Origin: Eukaryota sp. TZLM1-RC
Lineage: Eukaryota > Metamonada: BaSk clade
DNA length: 64,000 nt
Assembly: GCA_040285825.1 (NCBI GenBank)
Contig: JAUPSS010000004.1
Location: 2,770,550 to 2,834,549 of the forward strand
Direction of reading: 5' to 3'
The position numbers were made by a program, and so were the translations under genes. The stretch's first letter is position 1; each line of letters opens with the position of its first letter. The notes under the pieces were generated by a model. The model worked only from the letters and a program-made list of their open reading frames with translations, did not search any database and was not told where the DNA came from. This document shows positions 1 to 10,997 of the stretch, one piece after another.

Positions 1-804
1 AACAATTTTTGGTAATTTCATCATTATTTCCTAAAAACGAACCCAAATGACGAATAGCATCAATTGAATATAATTTGGCTTGAATTTCAATATCATCAAT
101 TATTGTGGAAACTGGAGAATTCGATAACAAAACACATTTAAGTAAATTAAGTCGGAGACCAATTTTGGTAAATAATTCTTTAAAACATACAGTTGCTTTT
201 TTCACAATATTTAATTCACCAATAAGCACAACATCATCCATATATGCAATCATTTTTAGTGAAGGAAACATCACTTGAATTTGCAGTAGAATAGGATGAA
301 TGGCCAAACAAAACAAAAGAGGTCCTAACGAATCTCCTTGCTTTACGCCACTTGATGAAATCAAAATGTTGTTACCAAAATGTAAATTAGAATATGTGCA
401 ATATGTTGATTGAAAATATGGTATTAATTCTGGCATATATTGCAATAGAGCACCATGGATACTGCGACGACTTAGCGAATTGAAAGCATTACTAAAATCC
501 AATGACATGCAAACATTGGATTCATTTTGACGAAATAAGACATCAGTAGCAAAAATCGCTGAAGAGACTCCATCTGTAGTATTTATACCATATTGAAAGG
601 GTAATAAAATCTTTTTAGCTTTTTCATTGAACCTGCTTAAGCAACACGCAGAAAAAATATTATGTAAGCTCTCAGAGACTGCAATAGGACGAACATCCAT
701 TTTTGAATTTTTGACAAGTGCAGTCAAACGAGAACTTCTTAATTCTTCTGGGTACTTGCGTTGACCAGATAATATTTGGTTGAAAAATTTGGTCAATAAA
801 CCAA
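1..804 (-). mobile_element. Family A non-LTR retroelement: reverse transcriptase fragment (cut by window edge)
   Basis: On the minus strand this encodes the front of a reverse transcriptase. Near 680-790 it has the typical early RT block, an Arg-Pro-Ile-Ala-Val segment preceded by a Leu-x-x-Leu-x-Lys stretch. It continues into a palm region with GVKQGDSLGPLLF (about 310-345) and the catalytic motif AYMDD (about 220-240). This fragment is useful because it holds RT sequence upstream of the longest family A copy at 48290-50217. No continuous frame with an ATG spans it. At about 804/805 it abuts a nuclease-end fragment of the same family in the same orientation, an order that cannot come from one intact element. 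Confidence 0.8.
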
Positions 805-1330
805 GGGAAAGCAATAAAAACTAGATGTGTATTTCTACCAGCATTAGCTTCTTCAATATCTTTATCATATTTTATATGTTTTTCTTTACTCACAGGATTA
901 AGTTTTCTTCTGTGAACCAAAGTATCATTTGCAACATTGCATGAGACAAAATCAACAATAGCTTCAGAGTTATCAATCCAATCACAGTATACATCACCTC
1001 TATCATCAGAGCCAAAATTATTCAGAGAACGTGTTTCTCTCAGCAGAAGCTCTTTGATACACGATATTCTTGCAGTTTGTGCCTTATTGAAAACAGTGTC
1101 TCTAACAGCATCATGTAATGAAGAACGATAAGCTATCAATTCAGAACAATTCAGAGCATGACGCAAAGTGAGCTGAGGGTGAATTTGATCAAATACAATT
1201 TTCTTTTAATAATAATTGATTAGTGAGGATATTCAAATATAATCTCATTTTTGTTACAAATGCTTTATTAGTGGCACACAATCCAAATTTTCGTGGTACA
1301 ATGGTTACAAAAAGTGCTGAATCCGAAACA
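805..1330 (-). mobile_element. Family A retroelement: finger and restriction-like nuclease fragment
   Basis: The minus strand encodes the C-terminal region of family A: the histidine/cysteine end of the CxC...HxxxC finger (RHALNC), the conserved LHDAVRDTVF segment, and the RGDVYCDW...AIVDF stretch that matches the spacing of a PD-(D/E)XK-like nuclease core. Similarity to other family A copies stops near 1330 (upstream side) and at 805, where the sequence switches to RT sequence of another copy. The frame is disturbed near 1180-1210. It is a dead fragment. Confidence 0.8.
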
Positions 1331-1824
1331 AATCGTCAATACCTTGTAGACAATGGTTCAAATCTGATTTTAACTGATAAAAAAACAACATCGAAGGTGC
1401 AGTCCGTTTGCTTTCCGGAGGGTCAATTGTTATCTAATTGAAACAATTCATCTACAGAATTCTGGACCCAATAATCGACAATATGTTCAATAATCCTACT
1501 TCTGCCATCAATGAATTTTTCATGCTTAATGTATTCTATGTCCCTTTGTTTTTCTTTGCTCGGTTCTTTAGGTAAGACTGTCCCAACTTTTTTGAAAATT
1601 TCAGTGTAGTTGTAAAGGAAAGGACAGCAATAATTTTCAATCGTATTTTCAGGCAAATCAGAAGTGTGTGTACATTTGACAAGGAATATGGTGAAATTGA
1701 TTGTTGATTCACTCATTTCCAGTCGTCGATTTTCAAAACCTTTGGTAAAAATATGATTCGATGTTGGAGAGCAGATTTTGTAAACGTTGTGCTGTAGTTG
1801 TGTATTTGATTGTCATGATTTTAA
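1331..1824. other. Gap with an unidentified 97-codon minus-strand ORF
   Basis: No recognisable gene. A minus-strand ORF at 1423-1716 (97 codons) has no motif I know, and upstream codons run into stops. The stretch lies between two mobile-element remnants and may be older transposon debris. Confidence 0.3.
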
Positions 1825-2469
1825 TCATAGATTCAAAATCATAGAAACCCTTGAAAGCTCAGCGTCTCAGTCAACATACATCAACGACATTCAATCTAAA
1901 TTCGCTAAATTGAATAAAAAACAGGAGGAAGTACAGTGCCGTCAAGCATTTAAGGCTCTTTCCCGTGATTTCCAAATCGAAATAAATCCTTTTTCTTGAT
2001 GTGAACTGGTCAAGCGGGCTGCGTCTTCCACGGCTAAGTTACATGGCAACTATAAAAAACCTTTTCTAGTTATAGATACACCATTTACCTCCACAGATCA
2101 CATCAAGAAGCTGTGTACTGGTATGGTAGTTAAGGCCAGCGTGAAGCATTTTCAGCCTTGGTACACTAGCTTGCCCGTGAATAATAAATTTCACTCCTCG
2201 GTTGCAGTCGGTGATGCCGAAAAACACGTGATTCAGAAAGTCCTCAGCCAGGATACGATCACTGCCGAGTACAATGGCCTGGCAATCATATTACCACTGA
2301 GCTGGTTTCGACTGTTCAGAACACCTCTGCTTATAAAAAATTCTCCAAGTCTTTAGCCAAAACTCCCTCTCGCCCATTTCGCCGAAAACATCGCACCAAT
2401 AATATTAGTAATAATAATATTGATATTTACGCCTACCAGGCCTCGACGCTCGAAATGGAGAACGAATAG
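1825..2469 (+). pseudogene. Decayed Ty3/gypsy pol C-terminus
   Basis: The plus strand encodes a broken version of the integrase C-terminal region of the intact Ty3 element at 21506-28931. It starts at the Ile-Ile-Glu-Thr-Leu-Glu segment and passes through the Leu-Val-Lys-Arg-Ala-Ser and His-Gly-Asn-Tyr-Lys blocks and the Val-Lys-Ala-Ser-Val-Lys-His block before the Arg/Lys-rich tail. In-frame stops and frameshifts break it, for example a stop just after the Asn-Pro-Phe-Ser position near 1998. It runs directly into LTR-like sequence, so this is the 3' end of an old, 5'-truncated copy related to the young element. Confidence 0.85.
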
Positions 2470-2657
2470 TGTTGGCCTTGGATAATATTTATATTTTACT
2501 GTTATATTAGTTTAGAATAGTTTATATAGTTTTAGTTTATACTAGTTCAATGTACAATTGCGCTCTAGCGCTTAAGTCGAAGGAAACTTTTTTGCCTTCG
2601 TAATAAATTACTCTGCTTTTTCAGGTATACATGAATCATAACTCCTACAGATCATCA
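2470..2657 (+). repeat. Diverged Ty3 LTR (3' LTR of decayed copy)
   Basis: It begins TGTTGGCCTTGGATAAT and ends ACAGATCATCA, matching the TGTTAGCC...GATCATCA ends of the 160-bp LTRs of the intact element in plus orientation. It has a longer AT-rich middle (188 bp) and a shared AATAAA block. The divergence shows that this insertion is much older than the one at 21.5-28.9 kb. Confidence 0.8.
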
Positions 2658-3554
2658 AGAGGCTTTATTTATTAACCAACAATATATTTAAACTATTACG
2701 ACGTCATTTCTGTGTGTAATCCAACACTTAACAATTTGACCCCATTGATTGAATAACTTGATCACCCTGTGAACAATTTTGCACTTTCACCAACAGAGAT
2801 TTTATTTTCGGGTACATCAGTTCGACACCTTGTACTCATGTGGCACAAAATTTGTAAACTTGCGGCATAAAACTTCTTCTCTCAACTCAACAATGTCCTA
2901 AAAACATGTCTTGGTTGTACAACCTTTACCGATATGGCCTTCTATACCATGCTTTCTGCGAGGGTTTGAACTGTGATCCTTTCAGCATTTTTGTGACAAT
3001 CCCAGTTGTTTCTGGGATGATTGTTTTACAGAATATATATTAATATACTCTTTTTCCTTCTCCATGTTTTCGTGTTCATAATTTTACATTTTTGTCTTGT
3101 TTTATTGATAATAAATATGTGATCTTGGTTATGTTGTCCACACACAATTTCTGTGGTGATTGCAGGTGCACTTCTGCACCACCCAATAGACAGTTTGTAT
3201 TGAACATTTACATACTCGGAGCAGTTCATCAATTAACTTGATTATCAGTAGGAAAAATTCTTTCTACTGAAAAAATAAAAGTAGGAGCGCCTGGCATTGA
3301 TTTAGATAGACCATGAAATAGGCAAAACATGTTTCGAAAGCATTATTGAGGGGGAAGGTTAACTATGAGGTAGAAGAAAGTTGATGAGATCGTTCACAAC
3401 TCAGTTGTTTTGGCATAGATTTGAAGAAGAGAGGACAAAGTTTAACGTCGCAAATTATCAAATTTCCCATAAATTTTAGACATTTTTAGGGTAATCCAAT
3501 TTGAACAGAAAATCACCATTTTATCTGTCAAATTTTCCCATTACACATAACATA
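2658..3554. other. Intergenic, no supported gene
   Basis: I see no gene here. A 68-codon minus ORF (3026-3232) has no recognisable motif. The last part should contain the promoter and leader of the CUE gene that starts at 3555. Confidence 0.5.
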
Positions 3555-4745
3555 ATGATTTCTTTTGGAAGAAAGGTTGCCAATGCTATTGGCTTTGGCT
3601 CTGGCTCTTCCTCAAGTAACCGAGCGAAGGACTTACATCATCTCCGCAATGAATTTAAGCGGTATGATATTCACAACCAAATCGAAAGCATCTACGATAA
3701 GAACGATCAAGACATCACCGAAACGCGACTTGCTCTGAAAAGAATGATATCTTCTCGAACCAACACCAACCAGCACTCTCAACCAGCTGTCAAATATGAA
3801 AACCTGCAATATGACAAACAAAGCCTACACGAACCGCCACAATTAACATCTCGATCCACTCCATATTCTTCTTATTCAGTGACTCATTCTGCTGTCCAAC
3901 CGACACAATCCCGTAACACACCAAAAAACGATGTCAGAGAAGGAGATCTCCAACACTTACATGACCTCTTTCCTCATGTTCCAATGAGTGAAATCACTAA
4001 AATTTATGACAAACACAAAGGAGACCGACTACAAGCAGCCTCCGAATTGACAAATTGGTCAAAACCACAAGGAACAAACAAGGTAAAACCAATGACAAAG
4101 GACCAAAAGAAGGCTTTCACATTACTCAGGAAAGAGTTTTCTCAAATGAAAGACCATGAAATTGAAAAGCATTTCAGGGAGCACAATTTCAATGCACAAA
4201 CCACCAGAGCTACTTTGAGGGCACTGCTCAGTTCTCAACAATCAGCTACAACCAAGCCATCACGCCCTCTGCCATCCCCTCATCATACTCAACAACCAAC
4301 CAAGCACGAGGAAGAAGAATACTGGGATCTTATGCATAATGAACCAGCTGAAGCTCCCATCAAGCCTCTTAGTGAAGTTCCATTGAATGTATTGGTAGAA
4401 TTACGTAATGATCTGGTTAAGGCCATGAACTCGATACCAGTAAATTGTCAGCTTAATGGTGACAAACAAAAAGCAAGAAGAGAGCTTTTGGAAGAGTTTA
4501 ACCACCATTTAAATGAACTTCGAACTGCATATAATTCAAGAATTTCTTCAGTAATTGATGTAAGTAATTGTTCACCAGAAGAGTTTATTAGTCTTATTTC
4601 CTCGTTAGCCAAAACCCCAAAGCAAATTGCAATTGAGTTCTTTTTTGGCGATCAAACTCCTCAACAATTTGCAGAAATTCTCCATCATAAGGAAATTAAT
4701 TACTGTATAAATGGATTTTCTAATTCATTTGTTGTCCAATTCTAG
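3555..4745 (+). CDS. CUE/UBA-like repeat protein, copy 1
   Basis: A 396-residue protein starting at the ATG at 3555; the open frame runs upstream to 3501 without an ATG. It has three helical repeats resembling CUE/UBA ubiquitin-binding modules: about residues 28-68 (LHHLRNEFKRYD...), 133-173 (LHDLFPHVPMSEITKIYDK, the best CUE match, with Phe-Pro and a late Leu/Ala helix) and 190-230 (LLRKEFSQMKDHEIE). Low-complexity Ser/Gln/Pro linkers separate them. The C-terminal 150 residues form a predicted helical domain with no motif I recognise. CUE domains bind ubiquitin, so a ubiquitin-linked or trafficking role is inferred only. The gene faces the EFL1 pseudogene tail to tail. It has an inverted paralogue at 55169-56344 whose C-terminal half is nearly identical while the N-terminal half is clearly diverged. 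Confidence 0.75.
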   Translation: MISFGRKVANAIGFGSGSSSSNRAKDLHHLRNEFKRYDIHNQIESIYDKNDQDITETRLALKRMISSRTNTNQHSQPAVKYENLQYDKQSLHEPPQLTSRSTPYSSYSVTHSAVQPTQSRNTPKNDVREGDLQHLHDLFPHVPMSEITKIYDKHKGDRLQAASELTNWSKPQGTNKVKPMTKDQKKAFTLLRKEFSQMKDHEIEKHFREHNFNAQTTRATLRALLSSQQSATTKPSRPLPSPHHTQQPTKHEEEEYWDLMHNEPAEAPIKPLSEVPLNVLVELRNDLVKAMNSIPVNCQLNGDKQKARRELLEEFNHHLNELRTAYNSRISSVIDVSNCSPEEFISLISSLAKTPKQIAIEFFFGDQTPQQFAEILHHKEINYCINGFSNSFVVQF

Positions 4746-4969
4746 TGTAAATAGTTTCAAAATAAAGAGTTTTTTGGCAAATAATGATCAATAGTTGGTT
4801 CAAATAGGCAAATACAATTGGAGAATCAATGTAGGCTGACAATGTTAACATTATTTTTGATTGATTTTTTGATTGAAATTATGACTAGGTGACTTGAAAA
4901 TTTGGTCATAATTTTTATTCTGCTCAATTTTATATCCAACAAGGATACCCATTTTCTTAACTGAATTAA
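4746..4969. other. 3' flank of CUE gene, duplicated with the right-hand block
   Basis: Non-coding. It is almost base-for-base the reverse complement of about 54945-55168 downstream of the second CUE gene, so it belongs to the inverted duplication. A 27-base stretch at 4749-4775 also recurs at 16680-16706. Confidence 0.7.
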
Positions 4970-5717
4970 TCTATTGAACTTGCACACTTTACAAAATTAA
5001 TTCATAACTAATGGGACGAAAATCATTGAACCAAGCTTTCTTCTACAAAATCTTGATCTGTTTGCCGTCTAGCTGAAACTTCTCTTATTCGATTGAAAAA
5101 CCGAGGTAATCTATTAATAATGGCAAATTGAATCCGTGAACGTCATAAAATAAATATCAAATCTTTTCATTGTCTTTTCTTGCACCATTTTTTGGAGGTC
5201 ATTCAAAAAAGTTTCTGCTTCAACTGATAATCTTCCATTTATCGAAAATGGGAAATCAATAAAAACCAGCTGTGCATTTCTATCGGCATAAGCTTCCTCG
5301 ATATCTTTGTCATATTTTCTATGTTTTTCTTTAGCTTGAAATTCAAGACCATCTACATGATTTAGGTTTTCTTCTGTGAACCAAAGTGTCATTTGCAACA
5401 TTATAAGAGACAAAGTCAACATCAGCTTCAGAATTATCAATCCAATCACAGTATACATCACCTCTATCATTAGAGCCAAAATTATTCAATAAAAATGTTT
5501 CTTTCAACAGAGGCTCTTTGATACAAGAAATTCTTGCAGTTCGTGCCATATTGAAAACAGTGTCTCTAACAATATCATGTAATGAAGAACGATAAGTTAT
5601 CAATTTCGAACAATTCAGAGCATGGCGCAAAGTGAGCTGTGGTGAATTCGAACAAACACATTTTTCTTTTTATAACAATTGATTAATTTGGATATTCAGA
5701 TATAATCTCATTTTTGA
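4970..5717 (-). mobile_element. Family A retroelement, 5'-truncated nuclease end
   Basis: Minus-strand family A tail: the finger (CxC...HALNC) near 5600-5680, then LHDIVRDTVF and the RGDVYCDW nuclease core near 5440-5480. A frame change follows near 5350, then the conserved FINGRLSVEAETF region, and the element ends in its typical 3' untranslated tail with CATTAGTTATGAA near 5005-5015. It is shared, in inverted orientation, with 54212-54950 of the right-hand block, so it was already present before the segment was duplicated. Confidence 0.85.
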
Positions 5718-6087
5718 GCGCATTTTTCAGTATTCACAACAGACAAGCAAGTTTAAAAAACAAAGAATGAAATAGAAGAAAGGTGAATGCGGTTAATAGA
5801 TTAGTTTTGGTGAATTTTGATAACCACAATTTGAGGAACTCAGAAGAATTAGATCCCTAAACGTTTTCTGATATACTGTATTTTTATTGAAATAAAATTC
5901 TGTCTAGTATTCAATATCCTCCAAACAAACATCACTATTACTGTGCCAAAGATTCTTCGTATTTTTTCCCTAACAGTTGAGTCGAAAAATATCATGATTT
6001 ATCAATGTATTAAAGAAAAACAAAAAACTAAATTTAAAAGAAATTCCAAGAAAATGTACACAAAACTAATTCAAAAAAATACCAACG
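5718..6087. other. EFL1 3' flank (duplicated)
   Basis: Non-coding AT-rich stretch downstream of the EFL1 pseudogene. The part nearest EFL1 matches 53440-53630 and the part nearest the retroelement matches 54010-54210 in inverted orientation. In the right-hand copy an extra family A fragment has inserted between the two parts. Confidence 0.6.
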
Positions 6088-9000
6088 CTATCTCTTTAAA
6101 GTCCTTTGCTTTTGCCCATCCAAAATATAATCATCCTTGACCAACAACCCTTTCCTCCTACGAAGAAGATTCATACAGTCTCTAGCAACATTTGGAGCTA
6201 CAATCCCCTTATCCCCATATTCCTCAAGCTCTTCTTCATCAGGTACGTGCAAGGGATCATCTTCAATCAACCTCCAATGATCAAAACTGATTTGCGCAGA
6301 TGCTTGTCCACTCGATTGACTTCTTAAATCCTCAACAAAACCAAAAGACTCTAATAAAGGAATGAAACAACTAATTACAAAAGTATCAGAACCATCTCGA
6401 AGTTCTTCCAACGTAATCTTACTTCTTCTCTTTGACAGAACAGCATAAACGGACGAAAGCGCTCCTTGAGGAGTACTAATATCACATTTGAGCATCGCTT
6501 CTGCTAGGCGAGGAGAAGAAGCCATAAAACCTCTGGTATAACCATCTATGAGAGAGGAGATGATGTTTGAAGAAGCAGAATCACTTGATGAATGAAAAAC
6601 AATACTATCAATCATCACCACCACTCCAACCAAAGGCTCACCGCAGAGGGGTCCAGCAAGACAAAATACCTGGAATGCAGACCTGATGGCATTGCAAATT
6701 GAATCAAAAGCACTTCCCTTCTCCTTCGTGTCCTTCCCAAATACCGAATCCCAGTTCATTTCGCGTTTAACATCATCATCAAGACTGTTCACCAGCAGAC
6801 ATGACCCATTGTGACGGGGTCCAAAGGCCCAAATTAAGTCTTTATCGACTAGCCTATTTACTCGTGAATTAAATTTACTTAAACCTTCCTTCACCACACT
6901 AATGGCATCTGGCTCTCCACTAACGGCAGATTTAACGATGGAGGGGATGGTGGTAAGGTATTGTGAAGCCTCGAATGGAAGTGAAAATACCCTCAATGTC
7001 AAAGAAATATTACCGAGATCAACAGTGATTCTACTAGCTGCCTGGGGTCGCTCTACAGAAACAGTTTCTCTTAAAGAAAAAATAGGCGGTGAAGTTTTTA
7101 TTTTACACCCCGTCCATCGTGCCAAATCAGATAAGCATTGTGCTAAATGAAGATCACCAGAACCTGCAACGAAATGACCACCTGAACTAAGGACCCCAAC
7201 CTCAACAGAGGGATCTGACTGGTCCAGCCAAGAGAGAGCCTTGAGGAAGGAGGCATTGTTGCCCAATGAGAAAGGGGAGACTTCAACCTTGACGACTGGG
7301 TAATTTCTAGTTTCCATTGATTTGAAAATAGGAATTTGAGCTGATGACGTGTCTTTATGATCTGATGACGTCAGCAAACAAGGAGAAAAAGCAATTCCAC
7401 CCTTGTGAAAGAACCCCTCGCAACCTCTAACCGCGATAACAGAACCAGCACAAGCATTTGGTATAGAAGAAAACCTAGAACCAAGGGGAAGATATATCCC
7501 TTCAACTTTGCAAGACTTGACTTCATTATTTTTGGTTGATTTAATACAAATTTCATCACCAATAGAAATCTTACCAAACCAAATACGTAAAATCGCCAAA
7601 AAAGGAGTATCAAAAAAGGTAATTGATTAGAATCTTCAATCGAGGATGCTTCAACGTCTCTACCAATGATAAATACTTTTGCAATGGAACAAATCAAAGG
7701 TGACGTGGAATTTTGACCTAAACGTGTCATGATACCCAAATTTTCGACAGTGAGCTTTTGGAATCGAGATAAAGAACATTGCTGAGGAGAGGGAACGTGC
7801 TGAATGACTGTCGACAACACTCTGGGGGCCAACGGTAACCAACGTGACAGGATTGATTTGAGTGATCCCTTCTTGTCAGTCAAACCCTTCTTGTCATTAA
7901 GACACGCCAGATCACGTGACGGTACATTCAGACCTAAAATTTTAATTATATTCTTAGCTTTTTCCAAATTAGGATTTAAATAAAAATTGTTATAAACTCG
8001 CCATAAAGGCTCCAACACCAACTTTGCGAATAATTTTTATTCAACAACAAATATGAAATACACAATTAAAACTCCACATCCTCAAAACCTGCCTCCCCTA
8101 CATCAAAACAATTAATCGCTAAAGATTCAGAAAATTTCCCAAAAGAAGATAGTGAATCAGAAATTAGTGTTACCATTCCCTTAAAAATAGAAAATACAAT
8201 CCTGTTTTGCCAGTAAACACGATTGAAAATTCTTCCAGTTCTTTCCTTTACAACTACAACAAAATCCTCAAGGAAAGCCAAAGCAGCCTTACCTAGAGAT
8301 CCAAGCAAAGAAAAAACAAATGGACATAAATTATATTGGGCATGAGAATTTTCATTAACCGAGGAAATGGGTTTCGCATATTTAGCAATTTTATATTTTT
8401 CGCCTGCAAGAAGAGGATTATTTACATCCGAGTTAATGAAATGTTCGTTAGAGGAATTACAAGGGTCAATAGACATGGCGTCCAAAATAGTAAAACTACC
8501 ATTTAAACCAGGAACAACTAGATCACCTCTAGTCAGACCCATAGAAGCTCTGTTGTAACGCGTACTATCAATATTGGGATCATCAAGAATTAATTTTGAT
8601 AACAGCGGTTCTAAAAAGGAATCTACTCGATATGATTTGCACAATACATAAATTTGGTCCCTGACGTTATTATGCACTTTGCTTCTAAACGTAATGAAAT
8701 GTTTACAGTTCAAAAGATGAGTAAACAAAAGAGGTTTACCACATTTACAAGTTAAATGATTGGGCAAATTGTTTGGCCACAGAAAACAACGAAAACGCAT
8801 GTTTAGAAGCCATTCATTGTTTTTTAACAAAAGTCCATAAACAGAGGGAACTTGAGTTACTAAAGCAGCAGCTGAACTATCACGAATATCCTTTAAAAAA
8901 TTACCGAAAGCGGGATTTTTAGTTTTGGCCAAGCCAAGTCTTACTTCATAATCCAAGCCTTCATATAATTTAACTTTGCGAATAATGGGGTGGAATTACT

Positions 9001-9842
9001 AGCTTTACTTTCGGTAGATGTAATACTTTTCCCACCTTTTGAGAAATAGTAATCACCCCAGAGAGTTTTACGTAGAACTTTTTTTGAAAATTTCATCTTG
9101 TCGTGGTAGAGATCAACAAAGTCGAGGGGTGAAAAACAAAATCGATCAGTTGCCGAAGAGAATAATTCGTTTCCGTTGAGGGGTTGAATAACCGCTTGCT
9201 AGTTTCCAAATCTAATTCATCATCATCGACATTTGATTGATCAACATTTGATTGAACTTTCCTTTTTTCTACATGACTTAATATTCTACTAAACGCGCTT
9301 TCTGAAAGCATTGAAGCAACAGCAACATTGACCTGCTCAATCAAATTTCTTAGCCTTTTATAAGAATCAATTGGACTCTCCCTCAGCTCAGTGACAAGTC
9401 GATCAATCTTATTTATAACCAGAATAGGTACTATATCAGATTCAAAAGCGCTTCTCATTACTGCATAGGTTTGAGCGCAGAGGCCTTCAACAGCATCTAC
9501 CAGAATAAGGGCACCGTCAGCCATGGACATTGCTGCTGTGACTTCAACGGCAAAGTCTACATGACCAGGAGTGTCGACGAGCATGATGCTGTAGGGTTTG
9601 GAGTCATGTACACATGCGAGGGCATGAGCAGAAGACTTCATTGTAATTCCACGTTCTTGTTCATCAGGTCTGTTATCCATGTAACGGATGAGGCCTGCAG
9701 TGGATGGAGAGATGACAGCATTGGAAGAAAGAAGAGAGTCTGCAAGAGTGGATTTGCCATGGTCTACATGAGAGATGATACAAATGTTTCGTATAAGTGC
9801 GGGATTGGAATGTACAGCATGAAGTTCCTCTGTTGTGAGCAT
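6088..9842 (-). pseudogene. EFL1: EFL1/Ria1-like GTPase, inactivated copy
   Basis: This is a near-identical copy of the intact EFL1 gene at 50611-53436. EFL1 is an EF-2-like GTPase that releases eIF6/Tif6 from late 60S ribosomal subunits. The start ATG is at 9842; the P-loop (HVDHGKST), the ERGITMKSS switch I, DTPGH and NKID follow. It is broken in at least three ways. There is a one-base loss in a C run near 9181 (4 C against 5 in the intact copy). A family B retroelement is inserted at 8035-8971. A one-base loss occurs in an A run near 7613-7619 (6 against 7). It also lacks a 21-base stretch near 9220 that encodes acidic/Phe residues in the other copy. The C-terminal frame 6088-7599 is still open to the native stop. 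No full-length product can be made. Confidence 0.92.
8035..8971 (-). mobile_element. Family B retroelement, 5'-truncated insertion inside EFL1, with 15-bp target duplication
   Basis: The minus strand encodes the last 296 residues of family B: Tyr-Glu-Val-Arg-Leu, the CKCGKPLLFTHLLNC finger, HNNVRDQIY, the GDLVVPGLN...ILDAMS nuclease-like core, and the terminal WQNRIVFSIFKG...FEDVEF segment. The insertion is flanked by perfect 15-bp direct repeats aactttgcgaataat at 8020-8034 and 8972-8986. The intact EFL1 copy has this sequence once, so the event is a clean target-primed insertion with a short A tail. The encoded segment is nearly identical to the copy at 15262-16672, so the insertion is recent. 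Confidence 0.95.
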
Positions 9843-9990
9843 GAGCTGATAGCAAAATAATGTTAATGGGTGATTGAAAGAATCAAATTGTCCAGTTTTG
9901 GTGTAGTATTCATGGTGCTTTGTTACAATATTCGCCAGAATTAATGCCTTATTTCCAATCAACATATTGCACAAATTCTGATTTTAAGTC
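9843..9990 (-). other. Retroelement-derived leader upstream of EFL1
   Basis: The open frame continues upstream of the EFL1 ATG (9842) to 9974. This leader resembles the antisense of family A reverse-transcriptase sequence (compare 50147-50215) and of the family A 3' end (cccattagttatgaatt at about 9990). It corresponds to the odd leader of the intact copy at 50488-50610. It is probably 5' untranslated DNA rather than native protein. Confidence 0.55.
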
Positions 9991-10815
9991 CCATTAGTTA
10001 TGAATTGGATAATCTGTTCTTCATTCTTAGTTTTAGCAGTGTTTTCTGACAAATCTTTGGGTAATCGAGACTTCAACACAGCAGCTGGCACAAAACTCAG
10101 ATCATTTAGCTTATTATTTTCATAAGGAGTTTTAAACAACACCCATCCTTGAGTAGACAAAGCCAAATTTGGATGAAGTTGTTGTAGACTGTCAATGCTT
10201 ATAGCACGAGCGATTTTCAACCTGTGCTTTTCTAAATCGAGTTGATATTGAGACTTATCCATGTTGGGAAACACTTTGATCAAACAAATATTATCAGGCA
10301 GCTGTTCTTTTCACCAAATCAGTAGTAAAAAAGCTTGTTTGGTTAAGTTTAGCCTGTTCAACAAAATGGCTAGATAAAAACTTGACAAACTCATTGAGAC
10401 GAACATCACTGTTGTTGAATCAAAACCCCATTTCCTCTTCATAAAAATAAGAGGCAGAGGACCTTTATTTTGCATAGCAAAATATCCACTTACGTTGTGT
10501 CTAGTTATCCGCGTTGGACCAACTGAAAGAGTCAACATTTATAGAAGGGGATGTGTCAGGAACTGGAGAGGATGTTTCTTTCAATGTTTCTGCTTGCCTT
10601 GTTTTATATGTAAGTTGCGTAGGAGGTAAGGAAGTGAAAGGGGTAAGCACTGGACTGGACTGCATTGGTACTCCAGTCGGTTTCGTTAAAGTCAGTATTG
10701 CATAGTTTTGTAGGTGTGGTGTAGTTTTCTGAAGAATAAGACATGAATTTTGTAAAAGAGACAAAAAATGGATGAAAGGGGGGAATAGGAAAGGGAATTC
10801 ACTTAAGAATTTCAC
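9984..10815 (-). pseudogene. Unidentified coding-like region, broken frames
   Basis: Three overlapping minus-strand frames look like one disrupted gene: a Pro/Thr/Ser-rich 104-codon frame (10501-10815), a middle segment (about 10311-10460), and a 99-codon charged frame (9984-10283, with KVFPNMDKSQYQLDLEKHRLKIA). Joining them needs at least two frame changes, and a GTAAGT near 10495 could instead be a donor splice site. I recognise no domain. It ends directly at the boundary of the duplicated EFL1 block. It may be a host pseudogene or part of a mobile element. Confidence 0.3.
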
Positions 10816-10997
10816 TTAAGGTGCATTTCACATTTTATTCCCCACTTATTTTTCCGCCCTTCTTTTGAATGGACTATCCTCCAGACGCTTATTTTTCGGA
10901 TGACATTATGGAATACTCATTTCGGTGAATCGCTGATAGAGTCACCAATAAATCAAGTACCTACTACGTTACCATCACCCATGTTGTCTTGCAGATT

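Noticed and set aside
3026-3232. 68-codon minus ORF between LTR and CUE gene
   Set aside because: No recognisable domain; upstream and downstream frames full of stops.
9471-9860. 129-codon ORF antisense to EFL1 (also 50593-50982 in the other copy)
   Set aside because: Conserved only because it overlaps the P-loop and switch region of EFL1; no family match.
10311-10538. 75-codon minus ORF as an independent gene
   Set aside because: It overlaps a better frame in the same strand and probably belongs to the broken unidentified region 9984-10815.
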